Positions 1 to 5,905 of a stretch of 7,032 nt of DNA are shown here, piece by piece. Under the pieces are notes generated by a model. It was not told where the DNA came from. It made no database searches and was given only the letters and a program-made list of their open reading frames with translations. The stretch lies in the NCBI GenBank assembly GCA_009783525.1, contig WRDG01000122.1, positions 1 through 7,032 on the forward strand. The letters are read 5' to 3'. This stretch comes from Defluviitaleaceae bacterium. GTDB taxonomy: Bacteria > Bacillota > Clostridia > Lachnospirales > WQUN01. Position 1 is the stretch's first letter. Each line of letters opens with the position of its first letter. The position numbers and the translations under genes were made by a program.

Positions 1-1431
1 ACGGACGAAAATTTGGCAAAGGCCGCGGAAATTTTCGAAAAGTTAAAAGACGAGGCGTTTGCCGGCGCGAAGTTGACCTTCGGCGAACATTACTTGCCGC
101 CTGAAATACAAGCCATGACAAGCAATGAACGCCGCAGCATTTTAATCGGCATACTTAACAGTTGCCGTGTTTTAGAATTGCAGGCGGCGGAACTGCTGCA
201 AAAATATTTAAATAAGGCGGAATCCTACTTTCCGGATAAGCCGGAGATAGTTTCGGCGGCTATACAGGCGCGAAAAAACACGGGCTTCCCCGCAACTTTT
301 ACCCTTCCGAACAAAAGCGCCGCAATCCCGCCTGAGATAAAGCACATCGGCCCGTCCTATGTGCCGTTCGCAAACGAGTTTAATTATTTTTTGGATTATA
401 CCGGGCAAAGCTACGGCTACGTATATGAGGGCGACTGGCGTAAGTCTAAAGATTATATTTTCGCCGATGTGATAAGCGGCAACGCCTTGCGACCGGTTGC
501 GGGGCTTGTGCCGACGCAAAATGAAATAAACCATATATATAAAGCAGCCGGTTTCAACCCGGTTTCGTACTGCGCAAACAAAACGGCCGCAAATTACATG
601 AGCGAAGCGGACATGAAGGAAACGGTCAGGCAAACGCTGCACGAGCTGCGGCAGCCCGTTGTCCTTCCGACTGATAACAATCTGTTCGGCGCAATAGTTG
701 TCGGCTATAAAAACGACGGGGATACTTTGATCGTTTACGGCTTCAAGCCGTACTTCATGGACATGGAAAACAACGCGGCGCCCGTTTACATTGAAGTTTC
801 GGATTGGTACAACGATAAAACCGCGCTTACGGTAATCGGCAGGCGCGGGCGTGCCGTGCCGGAAACGGAAATGCATGCCGAAGGGCTGCGCAGCATGCGC
901 CGGTATTTAAACGAAAACATGAACGGCGCGGACAAAAATTATTTTTATGAATGGGAAGCCTTTTTGCGCATGAACAAAATCGAAATGATAAGCCATGTGC
1001 GCCGGACGCAAAGCATCCCGGGCGGCGAACACGGCACGTTGGACATGAATATGGACGACGGCGCAATGTGGAAAGCAATCTGCGCCGCCCACGGCAGCAC
1101 ATGGTGCAACATGGCGGAACGCCGCTTTTACGTCGCGCAGTTCCTATATAAAATAATGGGGCAATATCCCGCCGAAACGCAAAACTTAATGCATAAGCTC
1201 GCGGATCATTATTGGGAATCAAGCAAAATAATGGGCGGCGACTACGGCGGCGACCCGAAAAAAGGATACGGACGCGAAGTGGGCGACCCGGTCGATCCGG
1301 AAATTTTCGAAAGGCAGGACGTCCGCGAAAGGATGGCAATCTGCGTAAAAATTTTTAAAGAAGCCGACGCCAAAGGGCTTGAGATGATTGAAGAGATCAT
1401 GGATTTATTGCCGCAACAAAAAAGTCGTTAA
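1..1431 (+). CDS. Large protein with degenerate papain/C39 (BtrH-like) domain, 5' partial
   Basis: The frame is open to the first base of the window (codons acg gac gaa aat precede the TTG at 13), so I treat this as the 3' part of a longer gene; nothing marks the TTG as a start. Residue numbers count from that TTG. Residues 1-70 are helical and unassigned. Residues about 105-300 form a papain-fold-like region related by eye to the C-terminal half of the 3102-5726 product: FANEFNYFLDYTGQ matches FNGCVKYVMESLGE, and GAIVVGYKNDGDTLIVYG matches GVIVGYEDYGKTLQYITG. The position of the nucleophilic cysteine is Glu122, and the histidine expected just before the VVGY strand is replaced (LFGAIVVGY). 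The tail (about 310-465) is helical, with an ICAAHGSTWCNMAERR segment matching ICVLATNGSCCHGFLKRA in the relative. Papain/C39 folds bind or cleave peptides; with both catalytic positions lost I infer a binding or sensing role. No hairpin terminator is visible after the stop. Exact function unknown. Confidence 0.75.
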   Translation, partial: TDENLAKAAEIFEKLKDEAFAGAKLTFGEHYLPPEIQAMTSNERRSILIGILNSCRVLELQAAELLQKYLNKAESYFPDKPEIVSAAIQARKNTGFPATFTLPNKSAAIPPEIKHIGPSYVPFANEFNYFLDYTGQSYGYVYEGDWRKSKDYIFADVISGNALRPVAGLVPTQNEINHIYKAAGFNPVSYCANKTAANYMSEADMKETVRQTLHELRQPVVLPTDNNLFGAIVVGYKNDGDTLIVYGFKPYFMDMENNAAPVYIEVSDWYNDKTALTVIGRRGRAVPETEMHAEGLRSMRRYLNENMNGADKNYFYEWEAFLRMNKIEMISHVRRTQSIPGGEHGTLDMNMDDGAMWKAICAAHGSTWCNMAERRFYVAQFLYKIMGQYPAETQNLMHKLADHYWESSKIMGGDYGGDPKKGYGREVGDPVDPEIFERQDVRERMAICVKIFKEADAKGLEMIEEIMDLLPQQKSR

Positions 1432-1491
1432 TAAACGTAAGCGGGGTTGTCCGGTATAAATAATACATGCAATGACATCCATAGCCGAGTG

Positions 1492-1540
1492 TTGTGCAGA
1501 CAAAGTGATTTGTTTGTGATACAATCGAGCGCATAGGAGG
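1492..1540 (+). promoter_or_regulatory. Promoter, likely operator and RBS of the toxin-antitoxin operon
   Basis: An extended -10 (TGATACAAT, 1517-1525) lies 10 bases before AGGAGG (1535-1540), the ribosome binding site for the ATG at 1550. The -35 is weak (CAGACA, 1498-1503, 16-17 bp upstream). Overlapping TTGT/ACAA half-sites surround it: TTGT-gcag-ACAA (1492-1503) and ACAAA-gtga-TTTGT (1500-1513). RelB-type antitoxins bind such short inverted repeats over their own promoter, so autorepression is likely. The very short leader is an inference from the -10 position. Confidence 0.5.
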
Positions 1541-1549
1541 TGTTTATTT

Positions 1550-1843
1550 ATGACAACCGCAAATATAAATGTGAGAACAGATGCAAAAGTGAAAGCGCAA
1601 GCTCAGCAAATTTTTGAATCTATTGGTTTAGATTTATCTACGGCAGTCAACTTATTCCTTAAACAAACAGTGCGAGCTAATAATTTGCCTTTTATAGTTG
1701 GCGCAATATATTTAAATCCGGACGAGCCGCAATTATCGCAGCCGCAAACAAGACGCAAGCCTGTGTACGGTTGTGCCAAAGAAAAAATATGGATGGCGGA
1801 TGATTTTGACGCACCTATAGATGACTTTAACGAGTATATGTGA
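1550..1843 (+). CDS. RelB/DinJ-family antitoxin with a VapB/DUF2281-like tail
   Basis: A 97-residue antitoxin. The N-terminal part, with INVRTDAKVKAQAQQIF and IGLDLSTAVNLFLKQ (residues 6-39), is the ribbon-helix-helix DNA-binding signature of the RelB/DinJ family, in which the protein represses its operon and neutralises a partner toxin. The C-terminal 25 residues (GCAKEKIWMADDFDAPIDDF, 74-93, then NEYM) do not look like DinJ. They resemble the tail of small antitoxins that accompany PIN toxins (DUF2281/VapB-like: G-x-K-G-x-I-x-M-x-D-D-F-D-x-P-x-x-x-F). The start is set by AGGAGG ten bases upstream. The stop TGA overlaps the ancestral toxin start in a TGATG arrangement (1841-1845), typical of translational coupling. 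The downstream gene is a PIN toxin, which fits the tail. Family call is secure; the chimeric origin is my inference. Confidence 0.9.
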   Translation: MTTANINVRTDAKVKAQAQQIFESIGLDLSTAVNLFLKQTVRANNLPFIVGAIYLNPDEPQLSQPQTRRKPVYGCAKEKIWMADDFDAPIDDFNEYM

Positions 1844-2384
1844 TGCGGTATTTATTACTCCGGCACTTAAATATCGCAATTTCGTACGGCTATTTTCGCG
1901 CCGCACATCGTCAGCTCAACCTTGCGTACTGCTTGAGTACACGTCGGTTTCGCTTCCTCGTTCGGCACAAAAATATCGCGTACGTCTCTTGCTATATTTA
2001 AATGCCGGAGTAATAATTGATACGCACGTTGCACTTTGGGTGTTAAAAGGCGAACCCATATCGGAAGCGGCAAAAAAAGTCCTTGACGATGTAAACGCAG
2101 AAGTTTTTGTCAGTATGGCTTCCGCATGGGAAATTGCCATTAAAATCAGCACCGGAAAGTTAAAGTATACCGGTGGAGTCAGAGCTTTTCTTGATGATAT
2201 AAAACTGAACGAATTTAAACTGCTTGACATCGAACAATCGCATATTGAATTAATCGAACACCTTGAATACCATCACCGTGACCCATTTGATCGGCTGCTT
2301 ATAGCAACGGCAAAATCAAAGGGTATGACTATTTTGACAACAGATGAAAATATTTACAAATACGATATACATTATTTATGGTGA
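1821..2384 (+). CDS. VapC-like PIN-domain toxin, 5' end displaced by an inserted palindrome
   Basis: From base 2019 to the stop this is a near-complete PIN nuclease of the COG3744 type: IIDTHVALWVLKGE (first Asp at 2019), ASAWEIAIK (Glu at 2130), HHRDPFDRLLIATA (Asp at 2280 and 2289) and TTDENI (Asp at 2343), ending YDIHYLW as these toxins do. PIN toxins cleave RNA, using these acidic residues to bind metal. The family normally begins like M-(R/K)-Y-L-L-D-T-H. Exactly that start is present but split: ATG CGG TAT TTA TTA at 1843-1857, then about 160 bp of palindrome, then GAT ACG CAC at 2019. The insertion changes frame, so translation from 1843 stops at 1999-2001. The listed ATG (1821) is only the first in-frame ATG; it lies inside the antitoxin gene and has no clear ribosome binding site. 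TTG at 1989 is another poor candidate. The toxin may be silenced, weakly expressed, or made with a 66-residue leader. Confidence 0.8.
   Translation: MTLTSICDAVFITPALKYRNFVRLFSRRTSSAQPCVLLEYTSVSLPRSAQKYRVRLLLYLNAGVIIDTHVALWVLKGEPISEAAKKVLDDVNAEVFVSMASAWEIAIKISTGKLKYTGGVRAFLDDIKLNEFKLLDIEQSHIELIEHLEYHHRDPFDRLLIATAKSKGMTILTTDENIYKYDIHYLW
1852..2016. repeat. Palindromic insertion element (~160 bp) within the toxin start
   Basis: The ends are inverted copies: TTATTACTCCGGC (1852-1864) against GCCGGAGTAATAA (2004-2016). Pairing continues inward to 1879/1989 with two mismatches in the 28-bp arms. Further in, CGTACGGCTATTTTCGCGCCG (1883-1903) resembles the reverse complement of the 1963-1985 stretch, so almost the whole element could fold into one long hairpin. 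Its centre holds small dyads (CTCAA/TTGAG and GTACT/AGTAC, 1914-1940). There is no transposase and no room for one. It is open in several frames, as palindromic elements inserted inside genes (such as Rickettsia RPEs) tend to be. Family unknown to me; I see no second copy in the window. Confidence 0.75.
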
Positions 2385-2390
2385 AGACGA

Positions 2391-2432
2391 AAAAATCCCG
2401 TCATAATGCGAACGGCTTATGACGGGATTTTT
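2391..2432. terminator. Bidirectional intrinsic terminator, 16-bp perfect stem
   Basis: The left arm AAAAATCCCGTCATAA (2391-2406) and right arm TTATGACGGGATTTTT (2417-2432) pair perfectly around a 10-base loop, and a T run follows on both strands. It begins seven bases after the toxin stop and lies 25 bases beyond the end of the convergent XRE gene, so it can end both transcripts. Confidence 0.92.
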
Positions 2433-2461
2433 TTATGCGCCTGCTTTTATTCTTGCGTCAC

Positions 2462-2740
2462 TTAATTATTTTTTTTATTGCCGCCACTATCTCGTTCACC
2501 GCTTCGCCGCAGAAGGAAGGAACTCCAAGCAAGCACCCGACAAGGGTGCGTTCCTTCGGAGTTCCTGTGCTTAGCAAATTCCTTTGCCAGCGCGGGCAAA
2601 AGCGCAATGTCGGGATAGGCTGTGCCGCGCTCCCACTTGCTCACGCTCTGGGGCGAAACGCCGAGTATCTCCGCGGCTTCCTCCTGCGTGAGGTCTTTGC
2701 CTTTGCGCAAGGTTTTCAAATTTTCTGCAATGTGCAGCAT
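2462..2740 (-). CDS. XRE-family helix-turn-helix regulator, probably truncated by frameshift
   Basis: Residues 4-56 are a standard Cro/CI-type helix-turn-helix: IAENLKTLRKGKDLTQEEAA, then EILGVSPQSVSKWERGTAYP, then DIALLPALAKEFA. The ribosome binding site AGGAG (2751-2755 on the minus strand) sits about ten bases before the ATG. After LAKEFA the protein becomes arginine-, serine- and glycine-rich low-quality sequence (KHRNSEGTHPCRVLAWSSF and onward), coinciding with a palindrome at 2518-2566. In the neighbouring frame the same DNA, from about 2515 to a TGA at 2458, reads CGEAVNEIVAAIKKIIK, a convincing amphipathic helix. I infer that the original C-terminus lies in that other frame and that the palindrome's arrival shifted it. 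The DNA-binding domain itself looks intact, so a short repressor may still be made. It probably controls its own promoter. Confidence 0.75.
   Translation of the reverse strand: MLHIAENLKTLRKGKDLTQEEAAEILGVSPQSVSKWERGTAYPDIALLPALAKEFAKHRNSEGTHPCRVLAWSSFLLRRSGERDSGGNKKNN
2518..2566. repeat. Short nested palindrome inside the XRE gene
   Basis: The outer arms AGGAACTCC (2518-2526) and GGAGTTCCT (2558-2566) are perfect 9-bp inverted copies. The inner arms GCACCC (2533-2538) and GGGTGC (2544-2549) close a five-base loop. The element sits exactly where the regulator's recognisable protein sequence ends. A ten-base piece of it (TCCTTCGGAG) recurs at 2867-2876 in the next intergenic region. Confidence 0.65.
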
Positions 2741-2759
2741 TGTTTTTCACTCCTAAAAA

Positions 2760-2792
2760 ATATTTTGTACGGTAAACAAAATATATGTTCAA
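2760..2792 (-). promoter_or_regulatory. Promoter and XRE-type operator for the 2740-2462 gene
   Basis: ATATTTTGT (2760-2768) and ACAAAATAT (2776-2784) form a perfect 9-bp inverted repeat with a 7-base spacer, 20 bases upstream of the gene. On the minus strand a -35 TTGAAC (2792-2787) and a -10-like TACAAA (2769-2764) are 17 bp apart, and the dyad covers the -10 and spacer. Such placement is typical for an autorepressing Cro/CI-like protein. The dyad is seen directly; that this XRE protein binds it is inferred. Confidence 0.6.
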
Positions 2793-2861
2793 TAACAACC
2801 CTATTCCATATACCGCTAAGCGAAAATTATTCAACCGTCAAGCGGGTTTTTCCATTACACA

Positions 2862-2880
2862 GAAACTCCTTCGGAGCTTC
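2862..2880. repeat. Small hairpin sharing sequence with the XRE-gene palindrome
   Basis: CTCC-TTC-GGAG with flanking GAA/TTC (2862-2880) forms a small imperfect stem. TCCTTCGGAG here also occurs at 2551-2560 in the palindrome within the XRE gene, so it may be a fragment of the same repeat family. The rest of 2793-2933 is AT-rich, and I see no gene in it. Confidence 0.3.
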
Positions 2881-2945
2881 TTCCTTAAAATACAAATTTT
2901 TTACTAAACAATCCAAAATCTTTCGCTTGTCTAAAAATATTTTCC

Positions 2946-2976
2946 TTGACATTGCCCTTAGGGCAACAATTATTTT
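2946..2976 (+). promoter_or_regulatory. MerR-type promoter: 19-bp spacer containing a 15-bp dyad
   Basis: A consensus -35 (TTGACA, 2946-2951) and a -10 (TATTTT, 2971-2976) are separated by 19 bp, two more than optimal. The spacer is filled by the perfect dyad TTGCCCT-T-AGGGCAA (2952-2966). This is the hallmark of MerR-family targets, where the regulator binds between -35 and -10 and untwists the overlong spacer when activated. An AT tract with AAAATATTTT (2934-2943) precedes it. The only gene downstream on this strand is the MerR-fusion gene, so it is probably self-activated. The transcript would start near 2983 with a leader of about 119 bases. Confidence 0.8.
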
Positions 2977-2991
2977 GTAACAGCAAGGGCG

Positions 2992-3026
2992 TCGGTTCGT
3001 TTTTCATACTTCGCAAAAACAACCGA
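2992..3026 (+). promoter_or_regulatory. Leader hairpin upstream of the MerR-fusion gene
   Basis: TCGGTT-c-GTTTTT (2992-3004) pairs with AAAAAC-AACCGA (3015-3026), giving a 12-bp stem with one bulged base and a 10-base loop, close to the predicted transcript 5' end. No U-tract follows directly, so it is not a plain terminator. It may stabilise the message or be incidental. Confidence 0.35.
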
Positions 3027-3101
3027 AACGGCATCGCATAAAAAACTTTTACGGAAAGGCGCGGGCTTTTTCATTTTCCCCTAACCGCGAGCGGTATTTT
3101 C

Positions 3102-5726
3102 ATGGAAAGCCTAACCATCAACGGCGTCGTCAGGCAATTCGGCACTACATCTAAAACGCTGCGCTATTACGAACGCATCGGCCTGCTTTCCGCCGCCCGC
3201 TCGGAAAACAACTACAGGCGCTACACGCCCGCGGATGTCGAGCGCATCAAGCAAATTTTGGTGCTGCGCAAAATGCAGATACCCGTCAAAGACATCGTGC
3301 GCATTTTTAAGGACGCGGACATGGCCACGGTCGTCGAAGTTTTTGTAAGCCGCATTAACGCTATTGAAAACGAAATCGAAAGCTTATCCGAGTTGAAACA
3401 AATCACGAGCGATTTTTTGCAGGCGATGCTTAAAGGCGGCGTAAAAAAAATTTCCGCTCTGCCGATTTTATACGAGCAAATGGAAAAGCAATTTATCGGT
3501 TTAAAAAACAACGGAATAAATAATTTTGAAAATTTAGATTCGCTGGCTGAAAGGCTCGCAAAGCCGGTCGAGCCGTCGATACTTCCGCTGCCTACAATGC
3601 GGGTAATATCGTCAGTAAAAAAAGACGGAACAAGCGACCCGGACGGCTTTATAAATTGGACAAAGTTAAACGGCATGCCGCAGGGTGAGCCCGGTCTGCA
3701 CGAGCGGTTCGAGTATCAGACGGACAACAAAAACGTTATTTTTTTAAAGGTTCCGGAAAATTTTGTTAATTGCGGCGAATTTACCGACTATATTTTCCCG
3801 GGCGGCCTGTTCGCGGCGGCAAGCGTATACATGGACGAAGACTTGAACGAACGCCTGCGGGCAGTGATTCATGCCTTCGACGGCAGCAAATTTTTCCAAA
3901 TAGATTATGCGGCAGACGGCGGCCTTCGCCACGCGGCTATGCTCGAAAATTTAATTTCGCGGGACGGGAGGCGCGAGCTTGCCTCGCTTTTGGTTCCGGT
4001 AAAAAAACGGATGGCCGACGCTTCAATTTTTAGCAAGCCGATTGAAATATTCGAAACCGCGGACGAAATTGAATCTGCAAACCCAATTTTATGGCAAACA
4101 GACGTTCCGCTAAAATCCCTTACCCAAACCCTTCCCCGCTATTCGAATTTTATTATTAACGAAAAGGGCGAAGCGGAGTTTGTGGCTTGGGTATTGCGGG
4201 CGGTTTTGCTTACGCACATAAGCGTCAAACCCCCGTTCCGCGTAGACATGGAATTTAAACAGGAAGGCGGCAAAACGGGCGTATTTTTTTATTTCGGAGA
4301 AGACACGGGCTATTCGGGCAAGATTGGCAGCAGAGGTTTCGGCGTGAACATGGAAAATTCAAACGAGATGCAACTACAGGCCATCCGATTCCATCAGCCG
4401 ATTTTTTGGGACGGATATTATTACCCGCATCGCGGCGCAATAAAAAAGGACGCATATAACCGCGTCACATGGATAATAGGCGAAAGCCGCCTCGCGGTTA
4501 TCATCAACGGCGAAGTACGCTACTGCGGCGCAAACTTCCCGTATATGTCGCAGGATTTGAGCCGGGAAGAAGCATGCCCCATCGTGGTGGGCGCAAGCGG
4601 CAGCGAAAAAATTATTTTCCGCTCAATAAAAATAAGCCAACTGGCGGAAACTCAAAAAAACAGAATAAAAAAAGGGGAGCTTACCATGACAGCAAAGCAA
4701 AGCAACAACATAATCCCGATCATCCACCGCCTTGTTACGGACGAGTACGGCGAAAACTATTGGTTCAACGGCTGCGTCAAATATGTGATGGAAAGTTTGG
4801 GCGAAAACGATTTCGACTATTGGTTTTTTGCGGGCGCAACGGGCGACCTGTTCACCCAGCACTATTCATTTAACGGCTACGCGGGCGACGCGGTTTCAAG
4901 CTACATGATGGAAGAAGACATGGGCGGCGACCCGCATAAATTTACCGAAGAAATTTTTTCCATTTGCGGTTACGCCGCCACTTACGTTTCAAACGAAGAT
5001 ATTTTAAAAAATACGGCAATGTATTTGGGCGCGCTGGTATCGTACATAGACAGGGGCATACCCGTTATTGCCTGGGGAACCCCGCTTGTTGGCGTGATTG
5101 TCGGCTACGAAGACTACGGCAAGACCCTGCAATACATCACGGGCAACAACAACATGCCGGAGCGCATCGAAGCCGAAAAAATTTTGACCGGCGAAAAAGA
5201 AAGGATGCCCGGCGTATTTGTAAAACAATTCGGCGGATGGATTTTTGTCGGCAATAAAAAAGAAAGCGTCGATTTGCCAAAAATTTACCGAAACGCAATT
5301 TTTAACATCCCGCGCCTTGCCCGCATAAAAACAAAAAGCCACTGCTTCGGTTCGGAAGCGTTTTACGCTTGGGCATCGGACATCGAAAACGGTAAGTTCG
5401 ATCAAATGACCGCCGAAACCTTCGACACATGGACGCACTACACCAACTATATCTGTGTTCTTGCCACCAACGGCTCCTGCTGCCACGGCTTTTTAAAACG
5501 CGCCCGCGAGCTTAACCCCGACATGGTTTACATAGACGAAATAAGCAATCTGTTCGGCAAAATCAAAGAGGCGTGGAGCGAACTGGAAGGTTTGGGCGGC
5601 GGGTTTAACGTAACGCTTGAAACGCTGCACAACAAAGAAAAAAGCGGAAAAATAGCCGCGGTAATACGTAAATGCGGCGAATACGCGGCAACAATTGTAC
5701 GGATTGTTGCTTCCGGCAAAGATTAA
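3102..5726 (+). CDS. MerR regulator fused to GyrI-like, LamG-like and degenerate papain-like domains
   Basis: This 874-residue protein is far longer than typical MerR regulators (about 120-300). Residues 1-75 are the MerR winged helix (INGVVRQFGTTSKTLRYYER, then IGLLSAARSENNYRRYTPAD), followed by the dimerisation helix (about 76-110). Residues about 160-305 look like a GyrI/SHS2 effector-binding region (FTDYIFPGGLFAAASVYMD, later RRELASLLVPVKKR). Residues about 345-515 resemble a concanavalin/LamG-type sandwich (PPFRVDMEFKQEGGKTGVFF, NRVTWIIGESRLAVIINGEV, ending IIFRSIKISQL). Residues about 530-740 resemble a papain/C39 or BtrH-type domain: NGCVKYVMESL with Cys558, but LVGVIVGYED with no histidine at 664-665. 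The rest is helical, matching the tail of the gene at 1-1431. It likely senses a small ligand and switches its own MerR-type promoter at 2946-2976. The ATG at 3102 has only a weak ribosome binding site but places the MerR domain at the N-terminus. The two middle domain calls are by fold resemblance and less certain than MerR. Confidence 0.85.
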   Translation: MESLTINGVVRQFGTTSKTLRYYERIGLLSAARSENNYRRYTPADVERIKQILVLRKMQIPVKDIVRIFKDADMATVVEVFVSRINAIENEIESLSELKQITSDFLQAMLKGGVKKISALPILYEQMEKQFIGLKNNGINNFENLDSLAERLAKPVEPSILPLPTMRVISSVKKDGTSDPDGFINWTKLNGMPQGEPGLHERFEYQTDNKNVIFLKVPENFVNCGEFTDYIFPGGLFAAASVYMDEDLNERLRAVIHAFDGSKFFQIDYAADGGLRHAAMLENLISRDGRRELASLLVPVKKRMADASIFSKPIEIFETADEIESANPILWQTDVPLKSLTQTLPRYSNFIINEKGEAEFVAWVLRAVLLTHISVKPPFRVDMEFKQEGGKTGVFFYFGEDTGYSGKIGSRGFGVNMENSNEMQLQAIRFHQPIFWDGYYYPHRGAIKKDAYNRVTWIIGESRLAVIINGEVRYCGANFPYMSQDLSREEACPIVVGASGSEKIIFRSIKISQLAETQKNRIKKGELTMTAKQSNNIIPIIHRLVTDEYGENYWFNGCVKYVMESLGENDFDYWFFAGATGDLFTQHYSFNGYAGDAVSSYMMEEDMGGDPHKFTEEIFSICGYAATYVSNEDILKNTAMYLGALVSYIDRGIPVIAWGTPLVGVIVGYEDYGKTLQYITGNNNMPERIEAEKILTGEKERMPGVFVKQFGGWIFVGNKKESVDLPKIYRNAIFNIPRLARIKTKSHCFGSEAFYAWASDIENGKFDQMTAETFDTWTHYTNYICVLATNGSCCHGFLKRARELNPDMVYIDEISNLFGKIKEAWSELEGLGGGFNVTLETLHNKEKSGKIAAVIRKCGEYAATIVRIVASGKD
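4673..4688 (+). promoter_or_regulatory. Internal ribosome binding site and in-frame ATG inside the MerR-fusion gene
   Basis: AGGGGAG (4673-4679) lies six bases before an ATG at 4686 that is in frame with the large gene (Met529). It falls exactly at the junction between the beta-sandwich and the papain-like half; the encoded linker KKGELTM is a ribosome binding site read as protein. It is a better initiation signal than the gene's own start at 3102. A separate 346-residue protein (4686-5726) could therefore be made, or the site is a relic of two genes fused by loss of a stop. Confidence 0.6.
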
Positions 5727-5874
5727 GTAAAGCAAAGCAAGAAGATAATCCGTACCGGAAATTTAATTTAAGATGATGCAATCAATTTTTAAACGAAACC
5801 GCTAAAAAAATTTACAAAATAAATTTATTTTTCTTTCCAATGTTTGCATACGATTTCTTTCCGCAAAGTAGCAA

Positions 5875-5905
5875 AAAACCGCGAAGCTTGAAGCTTCGCG
5901 GTTTT
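5875..5905. terminator. Bidirectional hairpin terminator, 13-bp stem
   Basis: AAAACCGCGAAGC (5875-5887) pairs perfectly with GCTTCGCGGTTTT (5893-5905) around TTGAA. The T tract is four bases on the plus strand and six on the minus strand, so it would work best for minus-strand transcripts from the decayed region on its right, but it can also end the MerR-fusion message. The 148 bp before it (5727-5874) is AT-rich with a 16-bp AT palindrome (5816-5831) and no gene. Confidence 0.75.

Noticed and set aside
13..15. TTG at 13 as the start of the first gene
   Set aside because: The frame is open to base 1 and there is no ribosome binding site in the 12 bases before it, so the gene most likely begins outside the window.
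208..876. Minus-strand open frame of 222 codons opposite the first gene
   Set aside because: Arginine- and cysteine-rich composition, no ribosome binding site or family motif, and fully overlapped by a better-supported coding frame.
1867..2230. Minus-strand frames across the palindrome and the toxin
   Set aside because: They are by-products of the palindromic element being open in several frames and of the toxin's complement; no independent support.
2435..2980. Plus-strand open frame of 181 codons across the XRE gene and the next intergenic region
   Set aside because: It reads antisense through the helix-turn-helix gene, the operator and into the MerR-type promoter; no motif and no ribosome binding site.
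4469..4873. Alternative plus-strand frame within the MerR-fusion gene
   Set aside because: Low-complexity basic composition, and the main frame shows domain-level sense throughout.
5816..5831. 16-bp perfect palindrome AAAATAAATTTATTTT
   Set aside because: Pure A/T sequence in AT-rich DNA forms such palindromes by chance; no promoter or gene depends on it.
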